DNA of 64,000 bases from assembly GCF_007753265.1 (NCBI RefSeq), contig NZ_CP036349.1, positions 3,753,363-3,817,362 of the forward strand. The letters run 5' to 3'. Every line of letters starts with the position of its first letter. Position 1 is the stretch's first letter. Below the pieces are notes generated by a model, which ran no database searches, had not been told where the DNA came from, and was given only the letters and a program-made list of their open reading frames with translations. Shown in pieces: positions 1 through 7,264 of this stretch. This DNA is from Botrimarina mediterranea (GTDB lineage: Bacteria > Planctomycetota > Planctomycetia > Pirellulales > Lacipirellulaceae). The translations under genes were made by a program, and so were the position numbers.

Positions 1-1002
1 CAACAGATCGTCTCGCGCGAGGTTGGACTCACCGAGCCGATCCGCATCGGCCACAGCAGCGAGCGCGTTCTCGAGCAGACATTGCGTGAAACGCTGAGCC
101 CGTCGCCCGAAGCGCGGCCCGCGTCGGGCGCCGAGCTAGCCGGGCGGTTGCAGCTCGCGTTGCACCCGGAGGCGGCGGCGGTGTTCGATCCACCACCCAA
201 TAACTGGCGGCGCTACGCGTTGGCGGCGTGGCCGCTAACCGTGGTCTTAGCCGCGGTGCTCTTGCCCAACATCGCAGCGGGGCTCTTCAACTACTTCTAC
301 AACGAGCGCGAGATCATCCAGAAGCATCCGGAGATGAAGGACTACTTCGTCGCCCTCTCGACGGTGGTGAACTCGATCGCCTTCCCGCTCGGCGGCGTCT
401 TGGCGATGTACTACGGCCTGCCGATCGTACGATCGATCCAACGCGCGAAGCGTGGCGAGGACGCAACGACCGCAGAGATCGACAGCCTGTTTCATCTCTG
501 CCACCGCGGCGCGCTGCTCGGCGGCACGTTGTGGGGGATCGCGAGCTTCGTGTTCCCGATCGCTTTGACTCTGCGGTTTGGTGACGAGTTTCCGCCACAA
601 GAAGCAGGTCACTTCTTCCTCTCGCTACTCGTATGTGGCGGCGTGGCGGCGGTGTACCCCTACTTCTTGCTCGTAACGCTCGCTACTTCGGTTTATTACC
701 CACGCTTGGTGCGTGGCACGATGTCGGACCCCAAGTTCGACAAACGCGGCGTTCACCTCAGCGACCACGGCGTCTACTACCTGCTCGCCGCGGCGTCGAT
801 CCCGCTGATGGCGATCGTGCTCCTCTTGTCTCGGACCGAGGAGATGGACAAGTTCCGCGATATGATCCTCTGTGGTGTGTTTGCGACGCTGTTCGGGTTA
901 CTGGCCGCGTTCTCGGCGTATCGGTACGTGCTGCGGGTCTGGACTCAGATCACGCCCGTGTTGTCACGGCGGAAGTCCAATGCGGCGCCAGGCCTCGAGT
1001 AG
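1..1002 (+). CDS. C-terminal part of a membrane-anchored Ser/Thr protein kinase (5' end outside the window)
   Basis: The frame is already open at base 1, so only the 3' portion is present; the TTG at 82 is an unlikely start because kinase-like sequence continues upstream of it. Residues about 30-47 (SPSPEARPASGAEL) match the end of the C-lobe of bacterial Hanks-type kinases, where the D-P-x-x-R-P motif lies. A short proline-rich spacer follows, then about six hydrophobic segments (roughly residues 72-95, 115-137, 170-190, 205-230, 258-277 and 288-307, counted from base 1). Planctomycetes have many kinases of the form cytoplasmic kinase plus membrane tail, and this fits. The catalytic residues lie upstream of the window and cannot be checked. 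A perfect inverted repeat and a bidirectional terminator follow the gene. Confidence 0.7.
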   Translation, partial: QQIVSREVGLTEPIRIGHSSERVLEQTLRETLSPSPEARPASGAELAGRLQLALHPEAAAVFDPPPNNWRRYALAAWPLTVVLAAVLLPNIAAGLFNYFYNEREIIQKHPEMKDYFVALSTVVNSIAFPLGGVLAMYYGLPIVRSIQRAKRGEDATTAEIDSLFHLCHRGALLGGTLWGIASFVFPIALTLRFGDEFPPQEAGHFFLSLLVCGGVAAVYPYFLLVTLATSVYYPRLVRGTMSDPKFDKRGVHLSDHGVYYLLAAASIPLMAIVLLLSRTEEMDKFRDMILCGVFATLFGLLAAFSAYRYVLRVWTQITPVLSRRKSNAAPGLE

Positions 1003-1003
1003 A

Positions 1004-1073
1004 GTCCGCTGTGCGGACCGCACGGTTGAGTTAGTCTCGGTTGTAACTCGTAACGACGGTCCGCACAGCGGAC
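1004..1073. repeat. Inverted repeat, 17-bp perfect arms (GTCCGCTGTGCGGACCG class)
   Basis: Bases 1004-1020 and 1057-1073 are perfect reverse complements separated by 36 nt. Each arm also contains a partial palindrome (GGTCCGCACAGCGGACC). It starts two bases after the kinase stop codon and has no T-run, so it looks like one of the short palindromic elements scattered through this window rather than a simple terminator. Confidence 0.8.
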
Positions 1074-1082
1074 CCTACGAAG

Positions 1083-1115
1083 AAGACCGCCGGCCCCGTG
1101 GGACCGGCGGTCTTT
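1083..1115. terminator. Bidirectional intrinsic terminator
   Basis: AAGACCGCCGG (1083-1093) pairs with CCGGCGGTCTT (1104-1114) around a 10-nt loop, with T residues on the + side and A residues on the other. It sits between two converging genes (the kinase and the 1141-1908 gene), as expected for a shared terminator. Confidence 0.8.
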
Positions 1116-1140
1116 GTACGTTTCAATTCAGTGCTGACGA

Positions 1141-1908
1141 TTACATCCGCACGGCAGCGGCTTCGGTCTCCACTTGGTCGATGCCAAACTCTTCCAGGGC
1201 CGAGTCGATCTGTGACTTGGGCGCCGCCAGTTCTTCGGTCACCGGTTCCGGCGCGAGGGCCTCGGCAGCCTCTTGCAGCGGGGCCACCTCGATCACCTGA
1301 CGGGCGATCTCGGCGCGGTCGAGCAATCGAAGGTTGTTTGACTCGTCGATCTCGGCGAACGAGTCGAAGGCGTCCACGGCGACCATCAGCTTTTGGAAGC
1401 CGATCGGCGCGCCGCCGTTGGAGCCCATCGCCAGCGCCTCAACAGGGAGCGTGACCTCGATCTCAACGGTCGCGCCGCCGGGGATCTCTTCGATGCACGC
1501 CGTCGCGGTGGGGTCGCAAGGCTTGATCGGGCCGAGCAGCGCCACCAGCGACACGTGCACTTTGCACACCGAGCGGCCACTGTTGTTGGTGACGGCGACG
1601 ATGAAGGTCGGGGCGCAGGCCGGGTCGCTGATGGCGGACTCGACGACCGTCGTGATCGCTAGGTCGCCGATCTCGTTCGCGGGGAGCTCGAACGATCCGT
1701 AGGGCGAAGGGACAATCGAACAACTGGGCGAGGCTAGGCAACCGTGGAACGAGCCGTATCGCATCATCAGGTCGATCACATGGCCACAGCCGGGGGCGCC
1801 GGTGAAGGCGGTCTCGACCGGCTGACCTAGTGGCAGGTTGGCGAGGCTAGGCGCTGCGACGGCCAGCGTCGCGATCGCCGCAAGGCGGATTTTTAGTTTG
1901 GCGTTCAT
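1141..1908 (-). CDS. Secreted protein with a CARDB-like Ig-fold domain
   Basis: 255 aa. A Sec signal peptide covers about residues 1-23, with the likely cut after SLA. Residues about 75-195 contain VVESAISDPACAPTFIVAVTNNSGRSVCKVHVSLVAL split by beta-strand spacing, then a stretch ending in DESNNLRL. Alternating strands ending in D-E-x-N-N are typical of CARDB-type adhesion domains. The C-terminal 50 residues are acidic and Ala/Glu-rich. Start choice: AAAGGAT lies 6-12 nt before the ATG. There is no GTAACA element in front of it, so it may be read through from the 2028-2429 gene despite the hairpin between them. The binding partner is unknown and the family assignment is tentative. Confidence 0.7.
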   Translation of the reverse strand: MNAKLKIRLAAIATLAVAAPSLANLPLGQPVETAFTGAPGCGHVIDLMMRYGSFHGCLASPSCSIVPSPYGSFELPANEIGDLAITTVVESAISDPACAPTFIVAVTNNSGRSVCKVHVSLVALLGPIKPCDPTATACIEEIPGGATVEIEVTLPVEALAMGSNGGAPIGFQKLMVAVDAFDSFAEIDESNNLRLLDRAEIARQVIEVAPLQEAAEALAPEPVTEELAAPKSQIDSALEEFGIDQVETEAAAVRM

Positions 1909-1954
1909 CGCAACGAATCCTTTTCTATTGAGAGGTCGGTTTTGCTTACGAAGA

Positions 1955-1991
1955 AGGCCCGGCGACCACGTCGCCGTGAGTCGCCGGGCCT
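1955..1991 (-). terminator. Hairpin between two secreted-protein genes, possible (attenuating) terminator
   Basis: AGGCCCGGCGA (1955-1965) pairs with TCGCCGGGCCT (1981-1991). On the minus strand it lies just after the 2028-2429 gene and before the 1141-1908 gene. The T-run after the stem is weak, so partial read-through is plausible. Confidence 0.55.
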
Positions 1992-2027
1992 GTTGAGGGA
2001 CACCCGCTTATCGAAACCCCCGCGGGC

Positions 2028-2429
2028 TCAGTAGCAGCCCCAATAGCTGGTGACGACCGGCAGGCAGGTCGTGTAGCAGCTCACCACCGGGCGGTAGCAG
2101 TACAGCGGGCGGTAGCAGTAGTTGTAGCTGTAGTTCGAGTAGCAGCCGTAGTTGAAGTGGTTGTAGCCACCCCAGCAGTTCCAACCACGGTGGCTGTAAC
2201 CGCCAAAGCGACGGAAGCATGCCTCAACCGCGTCGGACTCTTCGCCGGCCTCTTCGGCCATCTGATCCACGTCGAGCGAGTTGAGGTCCATCTCTTCGAG
2301 TTCCACGCCGGCGTCGCTGATCGAGGCCAGGTCGGTCGATTGCAACTCGCTCATCAGGTCGTCGGCGAAGGCCGAGCCCGAAACAGCCAAGACCGCAACG
2401 ACAGCGAAGACAACGTTCTTGAGCAACAT
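2028..2429 (-). CDS. Small secreted Cys/Tyr-rich protein
   Basis: 133 aa, family not recognised. The signal peptide MLLKNVVFAVVAVLAVSGSAFA (in two halves, residues 1-11 and 12-22) is clear. An acidic central segment follows (about residues 25-68), then a Cys/Tyr/Trp/Gly-rich tail (about 70-133) with repeated Y-C-Y-R-P units and about ten cysteines. Disulfide-rich tails of this kind suggest a cell-wall or surface structural protein; planctomycete walls are known to contain proteins, but the role here is inference. It is divergent from the 2865 gene and has the shared GTAACA-N15-CGCTTGG element upstream at 2522-2549. Confidence 0.75.
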   Translation of the reverse strand: MLLKNVVFAVVAVLAVSGSAFADDLMSELQSTDLASISDAGVELEEMDLNSLDVDQMAEEAGEESDAVEACFRRFGGYSHRGWNCWGGYNHFNYGCYSNYSYNYCYRPLYCYRPVVSCYTTCLPVVTSYWGCY

Positions 2430-2521
2430 GATCGAATCTCCAGGCGGCAGGTTTTGGTGAAGGGCCGTGGCGAACTCTGCCGTCGTCTCGCCGCAGCCGT
2501 GTTAGTCGCGTCTCTGACGGA

Positions 2522-2549
2522 CCAAGCGACGACCTGCGGCGGGTGTTAC
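2522..2549 (-). promoter_or_regulatory. Shared promoter-like element, copy A (GTAACA-N15-CGCTTGG)
   Basis: Read on the minus strand, GTAACA (2544-2549) is followed after exactly 15 nt by CGCTTGG (2522-2528), about 92 nt before the start of the 2028-2429 gene. Four more copies with the same 15-nt spacing precede four other secreted-protein genes nearby. Spacing and position suit the -35 and -10 boxes of an alternative sigma factor. Confidence 0.6.
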
Positions 2550-2573
2550 CGATCAAACTCGAAAATTGAAAAG

Positions 2574-2759
2574 TCTCGCGCAGAGACGCGGAGACGCAGA
2601 GAGTTGGTGCGTGGAATGACTCACGCAAAGGAGCTAAGACGCAAAGAAGGAAGAAAGGGAAGAGAAAGAAGATTAAACAATCGGTCCTTTGCGTCTTAGC
2701 GCCTTTGCGTGAGTCTTAAAGGCTTCCCTTCCTCTGCGTCTCCGCGTCTCTGCGCGAGA
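2574..2759. repeat. Nested double inverted-repeat element
   Basis: Outer 28-bp arms at 2574-2601 and 2732-2759 are perfect reverse complements (core GCAGAGACGCGGAGACGCAG). Inner 28-bp arms at 2619-2646 and 2687-2714 match except at one position (core CACGCAAAG...CTAAGACGCAAAG). The element lies between two divergent secreted-protein genes and their promoter-like elements. It encodes nothing and looks like a non-autonomous palindromic element. Confidence 0.85.
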
Positions 2760-2794
2760 TTCTCAAGCTTCTTTGGAGAATTGAGTGACAACGG

Positions 2795-2822
2795 GTAACA
2801 TCAGCCGCGTGTCGCCGCTGGG
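2795..2822 (+). promoter_or_regulatory. Shared promoter-like element, copy B (GTAACA-N15-CGCTGGG)
   Basis: GTAACA (2795-2800), 15 nt, CGCTGGG (2816-2822), 42 nt before the ATG at 2865. Confidence 0.6.
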
Positions 2823-2864
2823 CGGGATTAAGGTCCCAACCCAACCCCAACCCCACGACCGATC

Positions 2865-3746
2865 ATGCGTTACTACCTACCAATGGCCCTCGTGGCCCTT
2901 TGCCTGCCGGTCGCCGCTAGCGGCGACGAGCTGTTCTCCGAGGTGGCTGTCGAGAGCGTCTTCGGCGCCTCGAGCAAGTCGGCCGATGGCGCTGCCGCCT
3001 CGACGGGCGTCTCCGCGACGGGGGTCCGGGTGACCGGCGCCGGGCAGCTCGGCGAGCTGCTGCGGGAACTGGGGTTCGAGCCCGAACGGGTCGATGGCCG
3101 CACCGTCACCATCCAGCTGGCCCACGGCCAATGGACGATCCCGACGACGCTCCACGCCGCCATCGACCGCAGCCAGGTCGATGTGACGATGGGCCTGGCG
3201 ACCCCCGAGAAAGGCGTCAAATGGGACGCCAACAAGCTGCTGCGGCTGCTGGCCGACCCCGAGGACGGGGGCGCCCACTTCGCCTTCGATAGCTCGAAGG
3301 GGCAGGTTCAGGTCCGTCAGACGGTGTCGGCCCGTGAGGTCACCAGCGTCAACCTGGGCCGGCTGCTAACCGAGATGGCCGAGTTCGCCGTCTCTCGTGA
3401 GAGCGCCTGGTTCGACAAGCCGAAGGAGTCCGACAAGTCGACACCCGCCACTACGAACGCCGCGGCGCCGACCTCGATCATCGGCTCGTGGGTCGCCAGC
3501 CTAGGCCAGGGCGAGGCGTTCGCCATCAAGCTCACCGCCGACGGCAAGTTCCAACTCGCCCACGTCAAAGCGGGCAAGACGACCACGTCCAACGGCAAAG
3601 CCGAGCGGACGGGTGACCAGCTGAGGCTGGTCGGTGACGGCAGCGTCACGATCTCCGGCACGCTCTCGAACATCACCGCCGAGGGCTTCGACCTGACGCT
3701 CACCAGCGGCAAGAAGCTGTCCTTCAAGAAGCCCGCGGCGAAATAA
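2865..3746 (+). CDS. Secreted two-domain protein with C-terminal 'GSW' beta module
   Basis: 293 aa. Signal peptide about residues 1-20. Residues about 55-165 (GQLGELLRELGF... onwards) alternate helices and strands and could be a YbjN/type III chaperone-like fold, but this is only an impression. After a Lys/Ser/Thr-rich linker, residues about 205-290 form a module beginning IIGSWVA with spacing L-x-L-x(3)-G-x-F, then GK, L-R-L and GTL. The same pattern ends the 6411-7205 product, so the two share a domain, perhaps a small lipocalin-like barrel. Its promoter element is copy B. No Shine-Dalgarno sequence is obvious. The function is unknown. Confidence 0.75.
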   Translation: MRYYLPMALVALCLPVAASGDELFSEVAVESVFGASSKSADGAAASTGVSATGVRVTGAGQLGELLRELGFEPERVDGRTVTIQLAHGQWTIPTTLHAAIDRSQVDVTMGLATPEKGVKWDANKLLRLLADPEDGGAHFAFDSSKGQVQVRQTVSAREVTSVNLGRLLTEMAEFAVSRESAWFDKPKESDKSTPATTNAAAPTSIIGSWVASLGQGEAFAIKLTADGKFQLAHVKAGKTTTSNGKAERTGDQLRLVGDGSVTISGTLSNITAEGFDLTLTSGKKLSFKKPAAK

Positions 3747-3777
3747 GCGAACTATGGGACCTTTGCAATGACGGCGC

Positions 3778-3877
3778 AGCCGCGGGCGGAAGCCTGCGGT
3801 TGTTGCTGTGCGCGGTCACCAGCAGCGGGCGAGCCCCGAGGCTCCGAGGCTCCGAGGGCTGCCGCCACCCGGCTGAG
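3778..3877. repeat. Imperfect inverted repeat, CTCAGCCGCGGGCGGTAGCC class
   Basis: The left arm 3778-3795 (CAGCCGCGGGCGGAAGCC) pairs imperfectly with 3857-3877 (ending CCACCCGGCTGAG). The same arm words recur at 18732-18820. The open frame that runs upstream of the protease start passes through this element, which argues against an earlier start there. Confidence 0.6.
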
Positions 3878-3909
3878 GTCTTTCGTGAAAGGGGAATCGG
3901 GGAACGGCT

Positions 3910-3937
3910 GTAACACTTTTCGCGGGTTGTCGCTGGG
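3910..3937 (+). promoter_or_regulatory. Shared promoter-like element, copy C (GTAACA-N15-CGCTGGG)
   Basis: GTAACA (3910-3915), 15 nt, CGCTGGG (3931-3937), 64 nt before the protease ATG at 4002. A TCTTTCGTG word lies 22 nt upstream (3879-3887) and is also found upstream of copy D. Confidence 0.6.
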
Positions 3938-4001
3938 ATTTGCAGAACCAACCCTGCCGCTCGCCAAGCGGCTCCAACCCAACTCTTTAAGGAACTCTCC
4001 C

Positions 4002-5186
4002 ATGTCCGCTTTCCGCCTCAACTTACGACCCCTGACCTTGCTCGCGGCCTTGGCCGTCATCGCCACCGCGGAGGTGGCGCGGGCCGACGCGGCGCTGTAT
4101 CGGCAGGTCCTGGACGCCACGACCTGGGTCCTCTCGAAGAACTCCGAAGGGACCTCAAGCGGCACCGGCGTGTTGGTGGACGCCGAGAAGCGGCTGATGA
4201 TCACCAACGCCCACGTCGTCGGCGACAGCCGTAGTGCGGTGATCTTCTTCCGAGACTTGAAAGACGACAAGCCGATCGTCGAAAAGAAGCACTACCTCGA
4301 CAATGTCCGTAAACTGGGCGTCCGGGGCCGGATCGTCGCGATCGACCGCAAGCGGGACCTAGCCCTGGTGGAGCTGGAAAAGCTCCCCGAATTCGCCAAG
4401 GCCCTCGAACTAGCGGCCGACAGCACGGGCCCCGGCGAGTCGATCGACTCGATCGGCAACCCCGGCGCCAGCGACGCCCTCTGGGTCTACACCTCGGGCA
4501 AAGTCCGCAGCGTCTACGTCAAGGAGTTCCGCACCGGCGCCGGCGAGCACGAGTTCCGCGTCGTCGAAACCCAGTCGCCGCTCAACACGGGCGACTCGGG
4601 TGGACCGATCGTCAGCCAGGACGGCAAACTCGTGGGCGTCGTCCAGGCGATCAGCAAGAAGGGCTCGCTGATCAGCTACGGCGTGGACATCAACGAGGTG
4701 AAGGAGTTCCTCGCCAGCGACTGGAAGCCCGCCCCGCTGCCCATCGCCGACGTGCTCGCCAAGACCGAATTGAAGGCTGAGAAGCACGAATCGGGCCACT
4801 TCACGGTCAAGATCGCGACCGAGAAGGACGGCGATCAGGAGGTCTTCGTCACCAAGGACACCGAGTACTACGGCCGGACCGACGTCCGTAAGGTGTGGTC
4901 GCTGGCCGCCTCGATCGAGTCAAAGGAGTTGACCGAGGAGACGATGCGGAAGCTGCTGGAACAGTCGGCCCGCACGAAGCTCGGCGGCTGGTCGGTCGAG
5001 TCGGACGGCCAGGGCAAGTACCTGCTGATCTACGTCTCGAAGGTCGACGCCACGGCGACGCCCGACTCGCTGGCGAGCATCCTGGAGTACACCGGCAAGA
5101 TCACCGCGGCGATGAAAAAGGAGCTGGAGCCGAAGAAGGCCGCCCAGGAAGCGAGCGACACGCTCCAAGACTGGCTCTCGGAGTAA
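4002..5186 (+). CDS. Secreted trypsin-like (S1C) serine protease
   Basis: 394 aa. The ATG at 4002 is chosen because AAGGA lies 8 nt upstream and a signal peptide follows at once (residues 1-29, cut after ARA); the longer frame from 3768 crosses a repeat. The catalytic triad is visible: His71 in TNAHVV, Asp119 in RKRDLALVEL, Ser199 in NTGDSGGPIV. This is the DegP/HtrA-type fold, but no PDZ domain follows. Residues about 265-380 instead form a separate alpha/beta domain, possibly YbjN-like, and the chain ends in a helix-rich Lys/Glu tail. Likely an envelope quality-control or processing protease. It is co-directional with three other secreted proteins and carries promoter element copy C. Confidence 0.85.
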   Translation: MSAFRLNLRPLTLLAALAVIATAEVARADAALYRQVLDATTWVLSKNSEGTSSGTGVLVDAEKRLMITNAHVVGDSRSAVIFFRDLKDDKPIVEKKHYLDNVRKLGVRGRIVAIDRKRDLALVELEKLPEFAKALELAADSTGPGESIDSIGNPGASDALWVYTSGKVRSVYVKEFRTGAGEHEFRVVETQSPLNTGDSGGPIVSQDGKLVGVVQAISKKGSLISYGVDINEVKEFLASDWKPAPLPIADVLAKTELKAEKHESGHFTVKIATEKDGDQEVFVTKDTEYYGRTDVRKVWSLAASIESKELTEETMRKLLEQSARTKLGGWSVESDGQGKYLLIYVSKVDATATPDSLASILEYTGKITAAMKKELEPKKAAQEASDTLQDWLSE

Positions 5187-5222
5187 TGGCCCGGTTTTAT
5201 CTTGTTAAGCCCAACGATCGAT

Positions 5223-5297
5223 CTGAGCCGTGGGCGCGAGCCCTCGGTGGGGAGATTGGTACCCGCTACCCACCGAGGGCTCGCGCCCACGGCTCAG
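5223..5297. repeat. Inverted repeat with 29-bp perfect arms
   Basis: 5223-5251 and 5269-5297 are exact reverse complements around a 17-nt loop (arm core GCCGTGGGCGCGAGCCCTCG). It lies about 35 nt after the protease stop and could halt transcription, but the arm sequence and missing T-run place it with the palindromic elements. Confidence 0.85.
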
Positions 5298-5566
5298 ACG
5301 TTCACCTCTGGTGGGGGATGCGGGAGTGGCTCGACCTCAGACGACGGCGGCGGTCATGGACATGCGTTTACATCCGCATAGAGGGCCCATTCGGGGCCTC
5401 TTGGGACTCGGGTAAGGGTTTACCAAGGCCCCTCACCAAAACGCCGTAAACGGCCTGCTAGAGGCCTTCCTGAGGGTTAGTGGGAAACCTCTACGTCGTT
5501 GGTCGGCTGGAAACGCCGCGAATCGCGTCTTTCGTGGGGCTCTGAAAAAGAATCCTCGAAAAACCC

Positions 5567-5594
5567 GTAACACTCCGCCGCCAGGCCCGCTGAG
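5567..5594 (+). promoter_or_regulatory. Shared promoter-like element, copy D (GTAACA-N15-CGCTGAG)
   Basis: GTAACA (5567-5572), 15 nt, CGCTGAG (5588-5594), 68 nt before the ATG at 5663. It is followed by CCTTTCAGACGGGG, which resembles the CTCTTTAGACGGGG after copy E, so the leader is conserved too. The rest of the 5187-5662 gap holds only the 29-bp inverted repeat. Confidence 0.6.
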
Positions 5595-5662
5595 CCTTTC
5601 AGACGGGGACGACAAGAGCCCCGCTCAGCCAACCCAAACGCTTCAAAACAAGGAACCCAGCC

Positions 5663-6121
5663 ATGTCCCGCACCGCCCGCACCGCCAAGATCACCCTCGC
5701 CGCTCTCACCCTGGTCGCCGTAACGGCCGGCAGCTCGCTCGCCTGCGGCGGCGGTGGCGGCGGCGGCCGCACCTCGGGCCGCTTCGCGATCAACTACCAC
5801 CGCAACGTCGGCCACATGAAGACCCAGGCCCCGCGGCAAAGCTACAACCAAGGCGGCAACTACCACCGCGCCGCCCCCAGCTACCACCAGGCGCCAGTCG
5901 TCTCGCAGCCGATTCACCATCAGCCGGTCGCCGTTCAGCCGCAGCACGTGCAACAGCCCGTCCAACAGCCGATCGTGCAGCAGCCCACCGCGGCGCCGCA
6001 GTTCGCCCCCCAGCAGGGCGCCCAACCGACCGGCGTCGTGACCACGCCTGCCACTGTTGACCCGACGGCCCAATCGCCTGAAGACGCCGCCCTGGCCGCT
6101 TTGGCGGCCTTTGGCGAGTGA
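5663..6121 (+). CDS. Small secreted Gly/His/Gln-rich protein
   Basis: 152 aa, low complexity, family not recognised. The signal peptide (1-27) ends at ACGGGGGGG, so the mature chain starts with a cysteine and a poly-Gly run. Residues about 40-120 are rich in H, Q, P and Y (repeats such as VQQP and HHQP). It ends DAALAALAAFGE, matched by SALDALAAFGG in the next gene product. AAGGAA lies about 7 nt before the ATG. The start-cysteine pattern ACGG could be read as a lipobox, but it lacks the usual L-x-G/A/S before Cys (here S-L-A-C), so lipidation is possible, not certain. Likely a surface or matrix protein. Confidence 0.75.
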   Translation: MSRTARTAKITLAALTLVAVTAGSSLACGGGGGGGRTSGRFAINYHRNVGHMKTQAPRQSYNQGGNYHRAAPSYHQAPVVSQPIHHQPVAVQPQHVQQPVQQPIVQQPTAAPQFAPQQGAQPTGVVTTPATVDPTAQSPEDAALAALAAFGE

Positions 6122-6318
6122 GACTCTCCCCCAGAATTGGGTTGGCCCGAGAGGGGGCGCTTCGGCAGTGTGCCGGGGCGTCCCCTCTTGCTTTTTTGGC
6201 GGGTCAAAACCGGGAGCACTCCCCCCCCACTTGCGTGTGGGGCTCTGAGTTGTCGAGCAGGTGCGACTGTCCTTGCGGTTCCTTTCTGCTGAGGCGGGGA
6301 AGTTTTCGAGGAATGTTA

Positions 6319-6346
6319 GTAACAGGCGCCCTGCCCTGCCGCTGGG
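6319..6346 (+). promoter_or_regulatory. Shared promoter-like element, copy E (GTAACA-N15-CGCTGGG)
   Basis: GTAACA (6319-6324), 15 nt, CGCTGGG (6340-6346), 64 nt before the ATG at 6411, the same distance as copy C. It is followed by CTCTTTAGACGGGG, as in copy D. Confidence 0.6.
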
Positions 6347-6410
6347 CTCTTTAGACGGGGGCGATGACCAACCCCTGAAGCCAACCCCCGCAAGACAAGG
6401 AACCCCAATC

Positions 6411-7205
6411 ATGGCCTCGACCTTCACCAACGCGACCTGCTCGATCGTTCTCACTGCCCTGTCGGCCTCGCAGGCGTTCGCCTGCGGCGGTGGCGGCGGC
6501 GGCTTCGGTGGGTACAGCGGCGGATACGGCGGCGGTTATAGCTACCCGAGCTACTCGCAGCCCGCTTACCACCAACCCGTCTACCAACAGCCGCAGCGTG
6601 TCGTACACCAGCCGCAGCATTACGGCCAGCAACCGCAATACGGCCAAACCCCGTACGGTCAGCAGCCGTACAGCGGCCAACCGGCGTTTCAGCCGCAAGG
6701 CCAATCGCAAGGCCAGCCGCAGTTCGCCCAGCAGCCGCAGGGGCAGCCGCCACAGCAACCCATCGCTCAGCAGCCGCAACAGCAGCAAGCCGCGCCTCAA
6801 GCAGCGGCCCCACAGCAGCAGCCGACGCCGCAGGCGGCTTCACAGCCGAGCCTCGACGCGTCGGGCTCCGCGCTCGACGCCCTGGCGGCGTTCGGCGGCG
6901 CCCCTGCGGCTCAAGGGGTGTCCTCCCAGTCCCCGAGCTTCGTCGGCTCGTGGACGGCGAACGTCAACGGCACGAACCGCGTCCAGCTGCAACTCGACGC
7001 CAACGGCGGCTTCAACTGGGTCGCCAACTCCAACGGCAAGGTCAGCTCGTTCGGCGGCAGCTACACGCTCGCCAATGGCCAGCTGACGCTCATTCGGTCC
7101 AGCGACAACCAGCAACTCGCCGGCACGCTGATCCCCGAATCGGCGGGCGGCTTCCGCTTCAAGCTCGCCTCGTCGACCGGCGACGGCCTGCTGTTCGTCC
7201 GTTGA
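6411..7205 (+). CDS. Secreted Gly/Tyr/Gln-rich protein with C-terminal 'GSW' module
   Basis: 264 aa. The ATG at 6411 is preferred over the longer frame from 6261 because AAGGA lies 9 nt upstream and a signal peptide (1-24, ending AFACGGGG) follows; promoter element E would otherwise lie inside the gene. Residues about 25-50 are a Gly/Tyr stretch, about 50-155 a Gln/Pro-rich stretch with QQP and GQP repeats, then SALDALAAFGG. The C-terminal 85 residues (FVGSWTANV...) are the beta module also found in the 2865-3746 product. The architecture is a disordered sticky linker plus a compact domain, probably extracellular. It appears related by duplication to the 5663 gene (same start of mature chain, same DALAAFG motif, similar leader). 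Confidence 0.78.
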   Translation: MASTFTNATCSIVLTALSASQAFACGGGGGGFGGYSGGYGGGYSYPSYSQPAYHQPVYQQPQRVVHQPQHYGQQPQYGQTPYGQQPYSGQPAFQPQGQSQGQPQFAQQPQGQPPQQPIAQQPQQQQAAPQAAAPQQQPTPQAASQPSLDASGSALDALAAFGGAPAAQGVSSQSPSFVGSWTANVNGTNRVQLQLDANGGFNWVANSNGKVSSFGGSYTLANGQLTLIRSSDNQQLAGTLIPESAGGFRFKLASSTGDGLLFVR

Positions 7206-7230
7206 ACGACACCGCGATAAACAGAACGCC

Positions 7231-7264
7231 AACCGCCGGGCCCAACTTGGGCCCGGCGGTTTTG
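7231..7264 (+). terminator. Strong intrinsic terminator
   Basis: AACCGCCGGGCCCAA (7231-7245) and its exact complement (7247-7261) form a long GC stem followed by TTT, 26 nt after the 6411-7205 stop. Confidence 0.85.

Noticed and set aside
3768-4001. Longer start for the S1C protease
   Set aside because: The extension crosses an inverted repeat and the GTAACA element; the ATG at 4002 has an SD site and begins a signal peptide.
5223-5297. Simple terminator after the protease
   Set aside because: The stem is 29 bp with a 17-nt loop and no T-run; it matches the design of the other palindromic elements better than an intrinsic terminator, although it may still affect transcription.
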